Of a stretch of DNA of 64,000 nt, positions 1 to 10,936 are shown piece after piece. Numbering within the stretch: the stretch's first letter is position 1; the number at the start of each line of letters is the position of its first letter. The notes beneath the pieces were generated by a model. That model worked only from the letters and a program-made list of their open reading frames with translations, was not told the origin of the DNA and searched no databases. Both the position numbers and the translations under genes were made by a program. Origin of the DNA: Leptobrachium leishanense (Eukaryota; Chordata; Amphibia; Anura; Megophryidae); NCBI GenBank assembly GCA_009667805.1, contig CM019067.1:68094997-68158996 (forward strand), read 5' to 3'.

Positions 1-378
1 TTATATCCCCCTCTCTGTGTCTGTCTCTCTATATCCCCCTCTCTGTCTGTCTCTCTATATCCCCCTCTCTGTGTCTGTCTCTATATCCCCCTCTCTGTGT
101 CTGTCTCTATATCCCCCTCTCTGTGTCTGTTGTTTCAGGTATAGAAATGAAGACACTGCATAATCAATACACAACATCTGTCTCTATCCCCCTCTGACTG
201 TCTGTCTCTATATCCCCCTCTCTGACTGTCTCTCTATATCCCCTCTCTGTGTCTGTGTCTCTATATCCCCCTCTCTATGTCTGTCTCTATATCCCCCTCT
301 CTGTCTGTCTCTTTTATATCCCACTCTCTGTGTCTGTCTGTATATCCCCCTCTCTGTGTATGTCTCTCTATATCCCTC
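1..378. repeat. Pyrimidine-rich minisatellite, left block
   Basis: Imperfect tandem copies of a roughly 26-28 bp unit built from ctctctatatccccctctc followed by tgtgtctgt. The array is interrupted near 137-185 by non-repeat sequence. It resumes at about 508-605 after a short palindromic insertion. Open frames across it are low-complexity and are not genes. Confidence 0.85.
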
Positions 379-379
379 T

Positions 380-507
380 TTATGGGCCATATTACATACT
401 TGGTGCTAATTTAACCAGAGTTGTTGTAAACGTCCCAGAGCCATTATAGCCTATGCAGCTGTTAAGTTAACACCAGCTCTGATTAAGTTAGCAACAACAT
501 TGTAATA
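380..507. mobile_element. Short palindromic MITE inserted in the minisatellite
   Basis: The left end (gggccatattacatacttgg) and the reverse complement of the right end (gggaagtattacaatgttg) form imperfect inverted repeats. The element is about 125 bp and splits the flanking array. It resembles the palindrome at 29080-29215 and the GGGCC-ATTAC termini at 17158 and 38159. I could not fix a target duplication. Confidence 0.4.
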
Positions 508-605
508 CTTCCCTATGTCTCTGTCTCTCTATATCCACACCTCTATCTGTCTGTCACTATGTATCTCCCTCTCTGTGTCTGTCTCTTTATGTCCCCTCTT
601 TCTCT
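508..605. repeat. Pyrimidine-rich minisatellite, right block
   Basis: Continuation of the array at 1-378, with more degenerate units such as gtctctgtctctctatatcc. Confidence 0.7.
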
Positions 606-945
606 ATTCCTGTCACATGACCACCGTGACGTCATCGGTCCTTCTAGGAGGGTGCAAATTTTCTTCTACCGGAAAGTTGTCAGACCTGGTCCAGGCACTG
701 CTCCTCATTGGCTCCTTTGAGGCTGCATGTCTCCAGGCTCCCCCTGCGTCCTATGCGCACGAGCTGCCAGCTTCCACATCTTTAACCGCCAGTGACCGTT
801 GCGAGGATGACATCAACGCAATTGCGGCAGCTGTTCCCTGGTACCACGTGACCCAACGGACCAATCATGTTCCAATTATACTGACCCTTTAGTGCCTATT
901 ATTGCTGTTACTAGCTATTTTTTTACTGATTTTCTGTGTTCGACC
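606..945. other. Unassigned unique sequence
   Basis: No gene, RNA or transposon terminus is recognised here. An open frame runs through (515-892) but begins in the simple repeat and shows no domain, so I do not call it. Confidence 0.5.
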
Positions 946-1222
946 CGGATTTGGCTATTGACCTGTGTACCTCTCTAAACCCCTTGACTCGGATTTGGCT
1001 ATTGACCTGTGTACCTCTCTAAACCCCTTGACTTGGATTTGGCTATTGACTTGTGTACCTCTCTAAACCCCTTGACCCGGATTTGGCTATTGACCGGTGT
1101 ACCTCTCTAAACCCCTTGACTTGGATTTGGCTATTGACCTGTGTACCTCTCTAATCCCCTTGGCCCGGATTTTGCTATTGACCTGTGTACCTCTCTAAAC
1201 CCCTTGACTTGGATTTGGCTAT
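946..1222. repeat. 44-bp tandem repeat, about 6 copies
   Basis: The unit is cggatttggctattgacctg followed by tgtacctctctaaaccccttgact, 44 bp. It repeats about 6.3 times with 1-4 differences per copy. The regular period and small number of variants suggest recent local amplification. It is non-coding. Confidence 0.9.
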
Positions 1223-1399
1223 CAGCTACTCTTCCTGCTTTGCAGGACCTCTGGCTTCCAGGCTTTGCCTTGTTCTGTTCTCCCATTTTTCTTTTTCCGT
1301 ACCTCTCCTGCCGCTTACTGCCAGCCATACAAGGACTGGTGTTTCCCTTCCTTATTGCTGTACCTGTTTTATAGGTTCACCTTCTACCATTGCGAAACC

Positions 1400-1810
1400 C
1401 AGCCACATTAAGGACTGGTACAGAACCTGGGTAAAGGGTTCCCTAGGAAATCCCCAGCCAGCTAGGGGTTCCCCGGCTAACTGACGTCACTGCGCCATGT
1501 GCGATGATGTCAGATTACGAGGGGAAACCCAGACGTGGAGCTGCCATTCAAGCACATCAGGGGTTAAAGTCAGACACCACTTTAAAGGGGAGACTCTCCC
1601 CTTTTAAGCGGTGCCTGGCTTTTCTCTCTAGCTCCTCCCGATCGGGAGGGAGAGAGATCTGAACGGATCCCCCCCCCTCTTTTCAGGTGATCTCCAATTT
1701 CCCGGGTGCTCGCCTGCAAATGACGTCATCTGTCCGAAGTGATGATGTCATTTGCCAAGGGACAGCCCATAAAAGCAGCGTCTGACTTCTAGGAAGTCAG
1801 AATGCCACAG
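1400..1810. mobile_element. Hairpin-rich repeat related to the 3330-3947 array
   Basis: Contains several short palindromes: ggggagactctcccc near 1588, a 36-bp inverted repeat with arms aaatgacgtcat and atgatgtcattt near 1720, and ctgacttctaggaagtcag near 1783. The segment gatcgggagggagagag (about 1639) is shared with 3645-3665, and both are followed by a C-rich run and tttcagg. This points to a diverged relative of the hairpin array downstream. Boundaries are uncertain. Confidence 0.5.
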
Positions 1811-2294
1811 GACCCCAGAGGAGAGAGGTGAAAACGCCCATCATTCTATGGCCATTTATTTCTTTCAAAGAATTCTGGGAATTGTAGTTCATCAACATCT
1901 GTTGGGCCGGAGAATTTACACTGTATCTAAAGTAATTATATACATATATTATATCCCCTTTGCTTTATATAAACGTTCATGAAAATCATTTGTAGCGCTC
2001 TGAAGCCGTTCATACAAAGCCTGCTAAGGTCTTGTACATTCTCCCATTAGTGTAAAAACGAAGGGGTCAGATCATAACATTGCGCCTCTTCCCCCCACCT
2101 TCCTTATTGTCTTTACCATTGAAGTCAACACCGTTCTCGTTCCGTATCAGAAGATTGAGCTTCCGTGCACAGTCCCTTTGTCTCCTCCAAGCCATTCGCT
2201 GCAGACCTCTCATCTTGCGGAAGGATGTGCCGTAGCTTGGCTCTTGATCAGGAATGGTCCATATACATTTGCTTGGCAACATGATGGTAGCACA
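1811..2294. other. Unassigned sequence
   Basis: No supported feature. A 96-codon minus-strand frame ends here (2357-2067) but overlaps the palindrome at 2295-2591 and shows no domain. Confidence 0.5.
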
Positions 2295-2591
2295 TACTTC
2301 CAAATTGTATGGCCATTTTAAGAGTGCAAAAAATACCTGTATACAAGTCTCCTGCACAATCCAAAAGTTGCTGGTTCCAGAACCTAATTATACTATAACC
2401 TATCGCCTAGTATCCCTATTATATATCCATTAGCTATGGAATTTAATGCTATGGTAATATTAATATAATAGGGATACTAAGAAATAGGTTATAGTATTAT
2501 TATTTTTGAAAACAGTAATTTTTGGATAGTGCAGGAGACATGTATACAGGTATTTTTAGCACTCTTAAAATGGCCATACAATTTGGAAGTA
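2295..2591. repeat. Long imperfect palindrome of about 300 bp
   Basis: The left arm (about 2295-2427) and right arm (about 2458-2591) are reverse complements. For example, ccaaattgtatggccatttt (2300-2319) pairs with its complement near 2567-2586, and the tagtatccctattatat segment pairs with atataatagggatacta. The central loop is about 30 bp. It is most likely a folded MITE. Confidence 0.75.
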
Positions 2592-2709
2592 TTTTTTAAG
2601 AACAGTTATGGGTCCTCATATTGATTTCTCTTGTGTTATATGTTATGAGGTGGAGTATTAATTAAGATCTAGTTTAACAGCCCTCTCCCCCTTCTTTTAT
2701 AACCCTTTT

Positions 2710-3947
2710 TTAACCCTTTCGCTGCTGAGGCTTTTCACACCTCTGTGCTGAGGTCATTTTTACAGGTTTTGCTCATCATGTTTAAACGTGTTTTGAAGGC
2801 TTATTTTAGTATATGACCCAGACATATTATATATCGTTCTTTCCGTCAGACTCGGTAGATTCATAATATGTCATTATTATATGTATACGTCATGACCTGT
2901 CTGTATATTATAACAAAAAATGCAATAAAATATGTATTTTCAATAATTTACAATGTGTAAAGTGTTTTTTTTTTCACATTTTAACATGCGAGCAATTGCG
3001 GTTATATTCTGTATGGGGTGCGCTTGTTAAAAAAATTAGAGATGGGGTCTCGTTACATTTTTTTTTGGGGAAAATTACACGATTTTTAACAAACGCACCG
3101 CATACAAAAATCGTTAGTGCAGCATCATTGTTCACATTATAATTGAAATGGGAACAATATTGCTGCATTAACGAACCAAAAAAAAGAAAAAAAAATGTTT
3201 TGTTTTTTTTTATAATTTTCTTTTTAAATATATTTTTATTTTTAATTTTTTTTTTTAAAAAACTTTTTCACAGTAGTGTTTGGTATCGTTGGAACGGCCA
3301 TGCTCTGGCCGATCCAACCATACCAAACTTTAACCCCTAGCTGCCACGGATCGGGAGATAGGGAGTTCATTGGAACTCCCTATCTCCACCATTGGTGGCA
3401 GTTAGGGGTTAACTCCAGGACTGACGTCATCGTGCTATGCACGATGACGCCAGTCCTCAGGGGGAGTTCCCGGAGGCTTGGCCGACATCCAAGATGTCGG
3501 CCAGCTCCGGGAAAGGATCACGAACCGGCGCTTTTCAGCGCCGATTCGTGATCGGGCTCCCCAGGGGTTAATGCCAGGTACCATTTGGAAGGGCAGGCTG
3601 TGCCCTTCCAAACGGTGCCTGGGTTAACCCCCGCAACGCTGCCGATCGGGAGGGAGAGAGGTCCGAAGGACCTCCCCCCTCCCTTTCAGGCGCCTCCTCC
3701 GCACATGCGGGGGGGGGCGCCTGAATTAGGTGTCATCGCGCCGCCGCGATGACACCTAATTTCACCGGCGGCGGTTCCGGATGCTGGGCTGACATCGAGG
3801 ATGTCAGCCCGCACTGGGGGGGCCAGCGATCGGCCGGAACCCGGCCGAACGCTGACCCCAAAGGGAGGACGCGCTCAGCGCGTCCTGCGCACAGCAGGAG
3901 CCATGTGGAGGACGCGCTGAGCGTGTCCTCCGCATGGAAGTGGTTAA
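2710..3947. mobile_element. Composite piggyBac-type MITE with internal TTAA boundaries
   Basis: TTAA at 2710-2713 is followed by ccctttcgctgctgagg. TTAA at 3944-3947 is preceded by cctccgcatggaagtgg. The two ends are imperfect inverted repeats, which with the TTAA targets fits piggyBac-type MITEs. Further TTAA sites at 3330, 3409, 3568 and 3624 divide the right half into modules that are themselves inverted repeats. No coding sequence is present. The part near 3100-3170 is similar to 23485-23540. Confidence 0.55.
3330..3947. repeat. Tandem array of about 12 hairpins separated by TTAA
   Basis: Consecutive perfect or near-perfect stem-loops: 3354-3387 (15-bp stem), 3416-3457, 3473-3508, 3518-3552, 3574-3623, 3660-3676, 3690-3721, 3727-3762, 3788-3812, 3823-3852, 3867-3887 and 3907-3930. 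Modules 3330-3412 and 3568-3627 are bounded by TTAA and have strong terminal inverted repeats (ttaacccctagctgccac; ttaatgccaggtacc). The region is GC-rich against AT-rich surroundings. It is probably serial MITE insertion or internal duplication. Confidence 0.7.
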
Positions 3948-4390
3948 TGAAGTTTATTTTATGGAGTTTTAAAAAAATGTTTTTATTAAGAATGCAAAAC
4001 TTTTTCTCCATTTAACTGAATAGGTTAATTAGAGAATGCTGCTTGACCACCCAGCATCTGTAGATACACCTCTGGGTGGTAGAGATTTGCCAGCATGTGA
4101 TTCCGAGGATTGTTTATATAAATTGTAAGAGATTGATAACATATTCTATTTGGGTTCTGTTTAAGCCATGCCTTTGTTAGTGTTTATTGTTACATTTATT
4201 TATAAAGTATTTTACCAGGAAGGATACATTGAAATTTCTGTCGTTTTCAAGTATGTCCTGGAGAAGGCAGAGAAAGATACTGACACATCACATATGAGCT
4301 TGAGCGACCAGACGCTGCAATGAGACACCAGGAAGTGTCAGACTCATGATGGATAGCCAGACGAAAAATAACAAAGCCTCTGCTGCCTAA
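3948..4390. other. Unassigned spacer with an L2/SINE tail fragment
   Basis: At about 4195-4265 there is a diverged copy, minus orientation, of the 3' tail shared by the SINE and L2 copies (attttaccaggaaggataca, then ttttcaagtatgtcctgg). The rest shows nothing recognisable. Confidence 0.55.
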
Positions 4391-4869
4391 TTAACTCCTT
4401 AAGGACCAATGACAGAACTGTTCAGTCATAAATGCAACAAATTTAAAGACCCTTGCAGGGGCAGACTGACCCATTGGGCACTCGGGCACTGCCCGGGGGC
4501 CCGGATGGGACAGGGGCCTGGATTGGCTCACCTGCCCCTGCAGGACGTGCGCGGAGCATCATGCAGATTCCCTCCCCAGTGCCCAGGATGCTCCACGCCT
4601 GTTCTGTGTCTTGGTGCAGGCTGCAGAGGGGGAGCGGAAGGAAAGATAGGGTTGTTCCTCAACCCTATGCCCTGCTATAGATCAGCGAGGGCACTGCTTC
4701 CCCCTAGCAGCACCACCCTGTCAGCTGAAGCAACCAGGAGGAGCCAGACTGCCTGCACGCGGCTGGAGGTAGTGTTGAGAGGCCACCACCATGCAGCTTA
4801 TTCATGCACCATGCAGCACTGCAGATTCCAGCAGAAGAAAGCCCCATTAAATGCTTGACCTGTGTGGTG

Positions 4870-4870
<1 letters not shown>

Positions 4871-4900
<30 letters not shown>

Positions 4901-5490
4901 CTCATTCATTATACCACCCATTCATTACACCCCCTTTCTTTCATTACACCCCTCCTCATTCATTACACCCCTCTCATTCATTACACCCCCTCATTCATTA
5001 CACACACCCTCATTCATTACACCCCCTCTCATTCATTACACCCCCTCCTCATTCATTACACTCCCTCTCATTGATTACACCCCTCCTCATTCATTACACC
5101 CCTCTCATTCATTACACCCCTCAGTCATTGCATACCCACACTCCCTCAGTCATTATACACACACACACACACACACACCCTCAGGCATCACACACACCCC
5201 CTCAGTTATCATACACACAGACCCTCAGTCATCACACACACACACACACCCTCAGTCATTCATTACACATACACCCTCTGTCATTATACACACACACCCA
5301 TACACCCTCATTCATTACACACACACCCATACACCCTCATTCATTACACACACACATACACCCTCAGTCATCACACACACACATGCACCCTCAGTCATTA
5401 CACACATACATACACCCTCAGTCATCATACACACACACCCTCAGTCATCACACACACACACCCTCAGTCATCACACACACACATACACCC
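4871..5490. repeat. CA microsatellite and tcattcattacacccc minisatellite
   Basis: Starts as a (CA)n run, becomes units of about 14-18 bp (cattcattacacccc), then acacaccctcagtcatca units. It continues after the MITE at 6381-6735 with the same unit, so the array predates that insertion. Long open frames here are low-complexity His/Thr/Ser artefacts. Confidence 0.9.
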
Positions 5491-5493
5491 TTA

Positions 5494-6379
5494 CAGGGTT
5501 ATCCAAAGAGATTCGAATTGCTTGAGAAAGGTAACCGAACGCTGAAAATCAGTGTTCGGTTACCTTTCCTGGCCATTCGGCTATCCAGAGAGCAGGCAAT
5601 TCGCCAAATCCTGTCGAATTGCCTGCACATACGGTGCCTGTTCGGTCCCTGTTCGAGGGCAGTGAAATCCCCATGAAAAGCACTGCTTCGGCTATTCAGA
5701 GAACACAAACCAGCAGTGAAAGGTTCCCCTAATGCCCTGCCATTCGGTGGTTTAATTCGGCAAATTTATTCAGGAGAATCCCATAGACTTCAATGTTAAA
5801 AATATTCCTGTTTTAATTCAATATCTAATAAACCGTTCATTATAAAATTCTGCAGCAAAAAGTCTCTTTATTTATAGATTTTTTAGGATACTTTAAGCAT
5901 TTTTCTGAATTTTTTAAAAAAAAATTAAAAGTCCGATTTTTTTTTTTTTTTTTCAGTTTACTTATTTTTTTTGTAACAGCCCTCTTTATTATCATTCCCT
6001 GGACCTCCTGTGAAAATTTCAGACATTTTCGCTTAGTAGTTTCTTTGCAAACAGCGTTTCTTTTTCCCAGATTCATACAAATGGTTTTTCTAATTTATTC
6101 ACTGCCTCCTCTACTTCGGCTCTGTGTGATTCGGCTCCTGTTCGGCTCCTGTTCGGCTTTTTCGAAGGTTAATCCAGATGTTTTTGCTTGTTTTCAGCGT
6201 GCATTCGGTTAGTTTTCGTCAGGTTTGCGGCAGCTTTTCCCTGCAATTCGGGGACCCTGTGGTGTTTGCTGAATACACCGCAGGGTCACCGAAATGCAAT
6301 CGGCAAAAGGAACCGAATTGAAGAGAACGAAAAGTCACCGAACGTGCGGTGACTTTTCGAATCTCTTTGGATAACCCTG
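5494..6379. mobile_element. MITE of the CAGGGTTATYCAAAGAG family, copy 1
   Basis: Termini cagggttatccaaagagatt and its reverse complement (about 6360-6379) are perfect for more than 20 bp. Flanks tta (5491-5493) and tca (6380-6382) fit a degenerate 3-bp duplication of the tca in the host array. Each end carries a subterminal hairpin: ggtaaccgaacg with cgttcggttacc-type arms near 5530-5568, and tcaccgaacgtgcggtga near 6337-6354. Relatives occur at 15155-15961 and 35745-36630, both in the opposite orientation. Confidence 0.8.
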
Positions 6380-6380
6380 T

Positions 6381-6735
6381 CAGTCATCACACACACACAT
6401 ACACCCTCAGTCATCATACACACACACCCTCAGTCGTCACACACACACACATACATCCTCAGTCATCATACACACACACATATACCCTCAGTCATTATAC
6501 ACACACACATACATCCTCAGTCATTATACACACACACACACACATACACCCTCAGTCATTATACACACACACATACACCCTCAGTCATCACACAAACATA
6601 CATACCCTCAGACCTCAGTCATCACACACACATACACCCTCAGTCATTACACACATACATACACTCTCAGTCATCATACACATACACCCTCAGTCATCAT
6701 ACACACACACACACACCCTCAGTCATCAGGCACAC
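6381..6735. repeat. CA-rich minisatellite, right block
   Basis: The acacaccctcagtcatca unit continues from 5490 after the inserted MITE. It is followed by short unique hAT sequence to 6865. Confidence 0.85.
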
Positions 6736-6889
6736 ACCCTCATGTGGGTGTTGTATGTATGTTACCGGCGCTTTATGTGGGTGTGACTTGTGTATGTTAG
6801 GGGCACAAGGTGGCTCTATGCTCTCCTTTTGCCCAGGGGCCCCATCTGTCGTCAGTCCGCCCCTAGGCCCTTGGTTTTTAAAGGGTTAA

Positions 6890-7345
6890 AAAGTCACCAC
6901 TGCCTGGTCCCCCCTCCAATGCCAGGGCCCGGTCGCAAGTGCGATGTTAGAAATGTGAGAAACAAAACATGTACGTACTCTGATGCTAAATGATATACCA
7001 TATATTGTAATTGTGCTCAAAAAGAAAACGTGGAATAAGATCATGCAGCCTACAAGACACAAAACAAGTGTGAAACCTACAGTTAAATGCACTGCAGTGA
7101 TAAGCAAAACATTTATATATAAATGTGTAAACAAAAACCGTTATAGGAAACACACAATGTGATCGCTAGAACTGTTTTTGTTTATATGGTACATGTGTCG
7201 GTGCAATATAGAGCCTGCAGATGCCCACATGAAGTAATAAATGCCAAGGTGCAATAATCCAAAAGATAACCAGAACAATAAAGCGAAGGATGCACTCATG
7301 GTATTCCAAAAAAAAAAGTTAAGTTAAAAAGAATGCTTTATTACA
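6890..7345. other. Unassigned repeat-like sequence
   Basis: No gene seen. The part from about 7190, with caataaagcgaaggatgcac (7270-7289) and an A-run, looks like the tail of an interspersed repeat leading into the inverted repeat at 7357-7452. Confidence 0.4.
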
Positions 7346-7356
7346 TAAACATGTTA

Positions 7357-7452
7357 AAAGTCCTGTAAACAAAATCAACGTTTCGGCTCCCTAAGAGCCT
7401 TTCTCAAGGCTCTATTGGGAGCCGAAACGCTGGTTTTGTTTACAGGATTTTT
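7357..7452. repeat. Inverted repeat around a cgtttcggctccc core
   Basis: tcctgtaaacaaaatcaacg followed by tttcggctccc (7361-7391) is mirrored by gggagccgaaacgctggttt followed by tgtttacagga (7417-7447). The arms differ at a few positions and are separated by an agagcctttctcaagg loop. It looks like two opposed ends of one interspersed repeat. Confidence 0.75.
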
Positions 7453-8690
7453 AAAAAAAAATTGTAATTTAAAGCTTTTTATTTTACAATAATGTCAGCA
7501 GTACATCAAACAAATATAGAATAGAAAACGGCCACACATAAAAGCGGGTGGTCTCGCAGGACCACAGCATGTCAGTTATGGAAAAGCATAAAATAAGAAA
7601 CATGACCACGCAGGGCAAAACAAGTCAGCGTGAAAACAGCGAACAAATATAAAAACAAAAGTCATATGTCAGCACAGAAAATAACGGGGGGGGGGGATCA
7701 TCCCCGAATGGGGGGTCTCTTCAAAAAGGAAAAATTGCTGCATGTGGGGCAGAAGAATGGCCGGGGGTATCATCATGTGGGTATTTCACACAAAATAAAG
7801 TCCGCAGACAAAGAAACCTGGGGTGGGGGACAGAACAGTCCAAAAATCATGCAACAGCAGAGAGAATATGTGAAAATAAAAGAAAAATGTCTCAAAAGGA
7901 AAAAAACATCAGGGAAGTCGCAGCTAAGAATTAGAAATAAAACAAAGAGAGAACAAAAAATAAAAGGTCTCATCAGCCGGCATCTCCGGGATTCCTCGTG
8001 CAGCAGGCAGGGTGCTGTATGGCAGGTCATGGCACATATCCCATGGACATCCTTTGACAAGGAGCATGACCCGCTGCCCCAACAGCAGCCAAGACACAGA
8101 ACGGTCACCGACGGTGGCCCCACGGTGGAAGGCCGCAGGCAACTCCAATATGGAAGACAAGAGCAGAGTCCCGTGCTCCATCCTCTTACAGGCTGACCAA
8201 GGGGGGAACTCTTCTTCCTCCGGGCACCGGTCATGGTCCTCCGGCTCCACCAGCTTCCCAGCTAATGTCACGCAGCCCGGCAGACCGCAGGTGACGGTCA
8301 TGCTGGTGTCGCCTGGCATCGAATGCTCTGCTTCCAACGAGGCAGACAATGACAGCTGGGGTTCCGGAACACCACCTCCACCCAGCTCAGCAATAGCATC
8401 CTCCAAGGGAACAGAGCCGCGTCCATTCACTCCACTCCTGACTCCATCGGGGGGTCTCCTCCTTCAGGGTAGTTGCAGCTCGGCCGCTCCGCAAGATCTC
8501 ATGACACACCGCCAGGTGCCTCGCGTTAGCGGATACCCGTCGTCCCCCATCTCCGATAGCATGACCTCCAGGCTTGAGAGCACTGCCTCCAGGCCTAAGG
8601 CAGGGGGAAACGGCGGGGCATCCGACCGCCGCTCCGCGTATAGCTCAGTCCTCACCATCCTTACAACCTTATTGCTTCAGTGGTAAGTGT
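7452..8690 (-). mobile_element. Poly(A) retroposon, GTWR family, copy 1
   Basis: On the minus strand the 3' end has AATAAA followed by agctttaaattac and an A-run (7447-7500 on plus). The element shares two features with the copy at 24041-26116. One is a 3' segment of the form gctgtggycctgcgagrcca near 7545-7570. The other is a conserved coding block (L-E-x-V-L, then P-L-T-x-G-T-W-R). The 5' end is approximate and no clear target duplication was found here. Confidence 0.6.
7924..8658 (-). pseudogene. Unrecognised retroposon ORF, one internal stop
   Basis: One minus-strand frame runs from an ATG at 8658 to 7924, broken by a single stop at 8466-8464. The frame is otherwise open for 244 codons. 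Residues about 18-55 contain ALGLEAVLSSLE and PLTRGTWRCVM. These match TLESVLDDLE and PLTCGTWRRLM in the ORF at 24357-24881. I do not recognise the family. There is no reverse transcriptase, RRM or zinc-knuckle motif. The matching block in two separate copies argues that the frame was once coding. Confidence 0.5.
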
Positions 8691-9404
8691 CCCATCTCTC
8701 CTTATGCTGCTGGCCTGGATACAGTAACTCTCAAGTGGGACAGACAGACACAATATATATATAAAACAGAACTTTTAATAAAGAAAAAAAACTGCCCTGT
8801 AATAAAAAAACAATACACCATCGCTGCACTTTCCATATAACTAGTGAAAGGGTACAAAGTATATAGCGCGTGTATATCAACTGTTTCATCTGTGAGCGTT
8901 CAACTGATAAAACATAAACGCAAGTGCCCAGAAAAGCATCGCTAGTACCTAAGCATGATAACACTATTGCATGAAAGGTGCTGCCTTCTTTATGCACCAG
9001 GTTTCTGATTCTCTGGTTTATATACTTTGAGGATGTGAGAAGTGTCCCCCCTTATCTACCCCCCCAGCCGAACTGGTAGAAAATGCTGGCTGAATTGGAG
9101 GAGTTTCCTCCATCCCACCCAGCATCACCAGCATCACCAGCAGCCAGAGAATTTGAATTTCCCGGCTGCCAGCTACTAGTGAGTGGCAATGTCACTATCT
9201 CTGAGTCCGATTGCTTTTACGTGCCGACGATACTATCTCTGAGCCAGACAAGTTAGCTATCGGTCTCAGAAAGACTGCAATGGATTGTAGCTGCGTATCA
9301 TAAAGTTCATAAGTCCCGTTGCGGTGCGCAATGTAGTCTAGGTATGCAACTGCATAAGAGGCCTTAAATCTGAGAGCTGCAATGGTGTATGAATCCATAA
9401 TTGT
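8691..9404. other. Unassigned sequence
   Basis: Contains a short A-rich segment (8755-8815), two tandem agcatcacc units near 9120-9140, and no supported gene. Confidence 0.5.
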
Positions 9405-10050
9405 CCAATGATCAGCCACAACATTAAAACCATCTAACTAATATCATGTAGGTTCCTCTCGTGCTGCTAAAACAGCTCTGATGTGTCAAAGCATGGACTC
9501 CTCCAAAAGACCTCTGAACGTGTCCTGTGGTATCTGGCACCAAGACATTAGCAGCAAATCCTTTAAGTCCTGTAAAATGCGTCAATGGATTAGATTTGTT
9601 GTTCCAGTACTTTCCACAGATGTTCAATAATATTGAGATCTGGTAAATTTGGAGGCCAAGGCAACACCTTGTAAACTTTGGAATGTTCCTCAAACCATTC
9701 CTGAACAATTTTTGCAGTGTTGCAGGGGGCATTATCCAATCGAAAGACGCTACTGTCATCAGAGAATTCAACTGTATTGTAACCCATTTCTATAATGACC
9801 GGCATTTTGTTGTTCAACAATTTGAGCTACAGTAGCTTTTTTTGAGAGATCAGCCCAGCTGGACTAGCCTTTGCTCCCCACATGCAACAATGAGCCTTGA
9901 GCGGCCATGATCAAGACACCACTTCAATGGTTGGCCTTCCTTGCACCACGTTTGGTAGATACTAACCAATGCATACCGGCGACACCCCAAAAGACATACT
10001 GTTTTGGAGATGCAGTGACTCAGTCATCTAGCCATCTGCATCAGGTCCTG
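9405..10050 (-). mobile_element. Degenerate mariner/Tc1-group element
   Basis: The left end atgatcagccacaacattaa (9410-9429) resembles a widespread vertebrate mariner-type terminus. The matching right end is not seen, so the copy looks truncated near 10050. The body encodes transposase remnants on the minus strand. Confidence 0.7.
9590..9820 (-). pseudogene. Mariner-like transposase C-terminal fragment
   Basis: A 76-codon open stretch contains LDNAPCNTAKIVQEWF (second catalytic Asp region) and PWPPNLPDLNIIEHLW (third acidic residue region). This order and spacing are those of the DDE domain of Tc1/mariner transposases. The upstream helix-turn-helix part and first Asp are frameshifted or missing. 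A second frame (9771-9424) covers the same DNA and is a shadow. It is a fossil. Confidence 0.75.
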
Positions 10051-10936
10051 AAAACCAACCTTATAGTTTAAATGATGGAACCCCATAGTCAATCATGATT
10101 TAGGCCCCGAAGATACATCTTCTTGTTACAAAGAGATTCTAAGCAAACAAAAACATGGAAGGGGGTCCCCTTTAACTTCCTCCACATATTAGCCTAAAAC
10201 ATTAAACCTTAGCTCATAACCCATGCAGATGTCTCCCTCAGCGCTCTTCCTGCTAGTTGGGACCTGCCTCGGGGTTGTCCTCCTGACCAATTGTAGTGTA
10301 TCCTATTGCAAAAAACATATTTTTCAATTGCGAAGTCAATCAACCCACACTTATCCCACTCCCGTATGGCTGTCCAGTGGCGGCTGATTGATAGTATTCA
10401 GGACCTCTACTTTGAAGGTCTTTCAACTACCATGGACAGTTGAGAGGAGGGGGCTCATCATGCCATGACCATTTCAATTAACTGAAATGGTCATGGTGGC
10501 TAGAATGTGCCATTAGTGTAATCCATGAAGCAATACATGAAACAATATGCAGTAGAAGCATTATCTTAGAATACCATTCAAAATGATCAGAAATTGTTGA
10601 TCACCTTGTATCCATCATAGAGATTACTTTGGATGAGCCTTCAAAGTTGGTTGATCAGCAATAGTTCTCTGTTGGCAATATGAGCATCTCTGACCTAGTG
10701 ACTTCACATCTGGCTCCTTCTAACTTGCGGTGAATAGAATGACAGTTCGGTAAAATGTTGTTAAACAGCCTGATAATGCATTTCTATGAGGGTGATTCAT
10801 CAACATCATTTCGTAAAACACCCTGCTGAGTCAGCCCTGTAGGTTATTGCAGAAGGAAGTAATCTTACAGGTTTCCATGTAACTGGAACAGGGGTTATTC
10901 AGCACACAGTTAATTCTGGGGAATCAACAGACTTAC
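10051..10936. other. Unassigned sequence
   Basis: No gene or clear repeat boundary. A caggggttattcagc motif near 10889 resembles the terminus of the CAGGGTTATTC MITE family, but no partner end is visible. Confidence 0.45.

Larger units (their letters stand above)
4456..6865. mobile_element. Non-autonomous hAT element
   Basis: The left terminus caggggcagactgaccc and the right terminus gtcagtccgccccta are inverted repeats. The flanks gacccttg (4448-4455) and ggcccttg (6866-6873) match at 7 of 8 positions, as expected for the hAT 8-bp target duplication. The interior holds no transposase. It is mostly a CA-rich microsatellite split by a MITE at 5494-6379. Confidence 0.8.
4391..6889. mobile_element. 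piggyBac-like MITE shell around a hAT insertion
   Basis: TTAA at 4391 is followed by ctccttaaggaccaatgac. On the right, tttaaaggg precedes TTAA at 6886-6889. The hAT at 4456-6865 lies between. Without it the shell would be only about 90 bp, so this may be a truncated or solo-end copy. Confidence 0.4.

Noticed and set aside
4804..5676. 290-codon and 224-codon open frames in the CA-rich array
   Set aside because: Translation is low-complexity His/Thr/Ser repeat from a microsatellite; the frames have no domain and overlap each other.
8012..8686. 224-codon plus frame opposite the retroposon ORF
   Set aside because: The retroposon's poly(A) end and the conserved GTWR block are on the minus strand, so the plus frame is a shadow.
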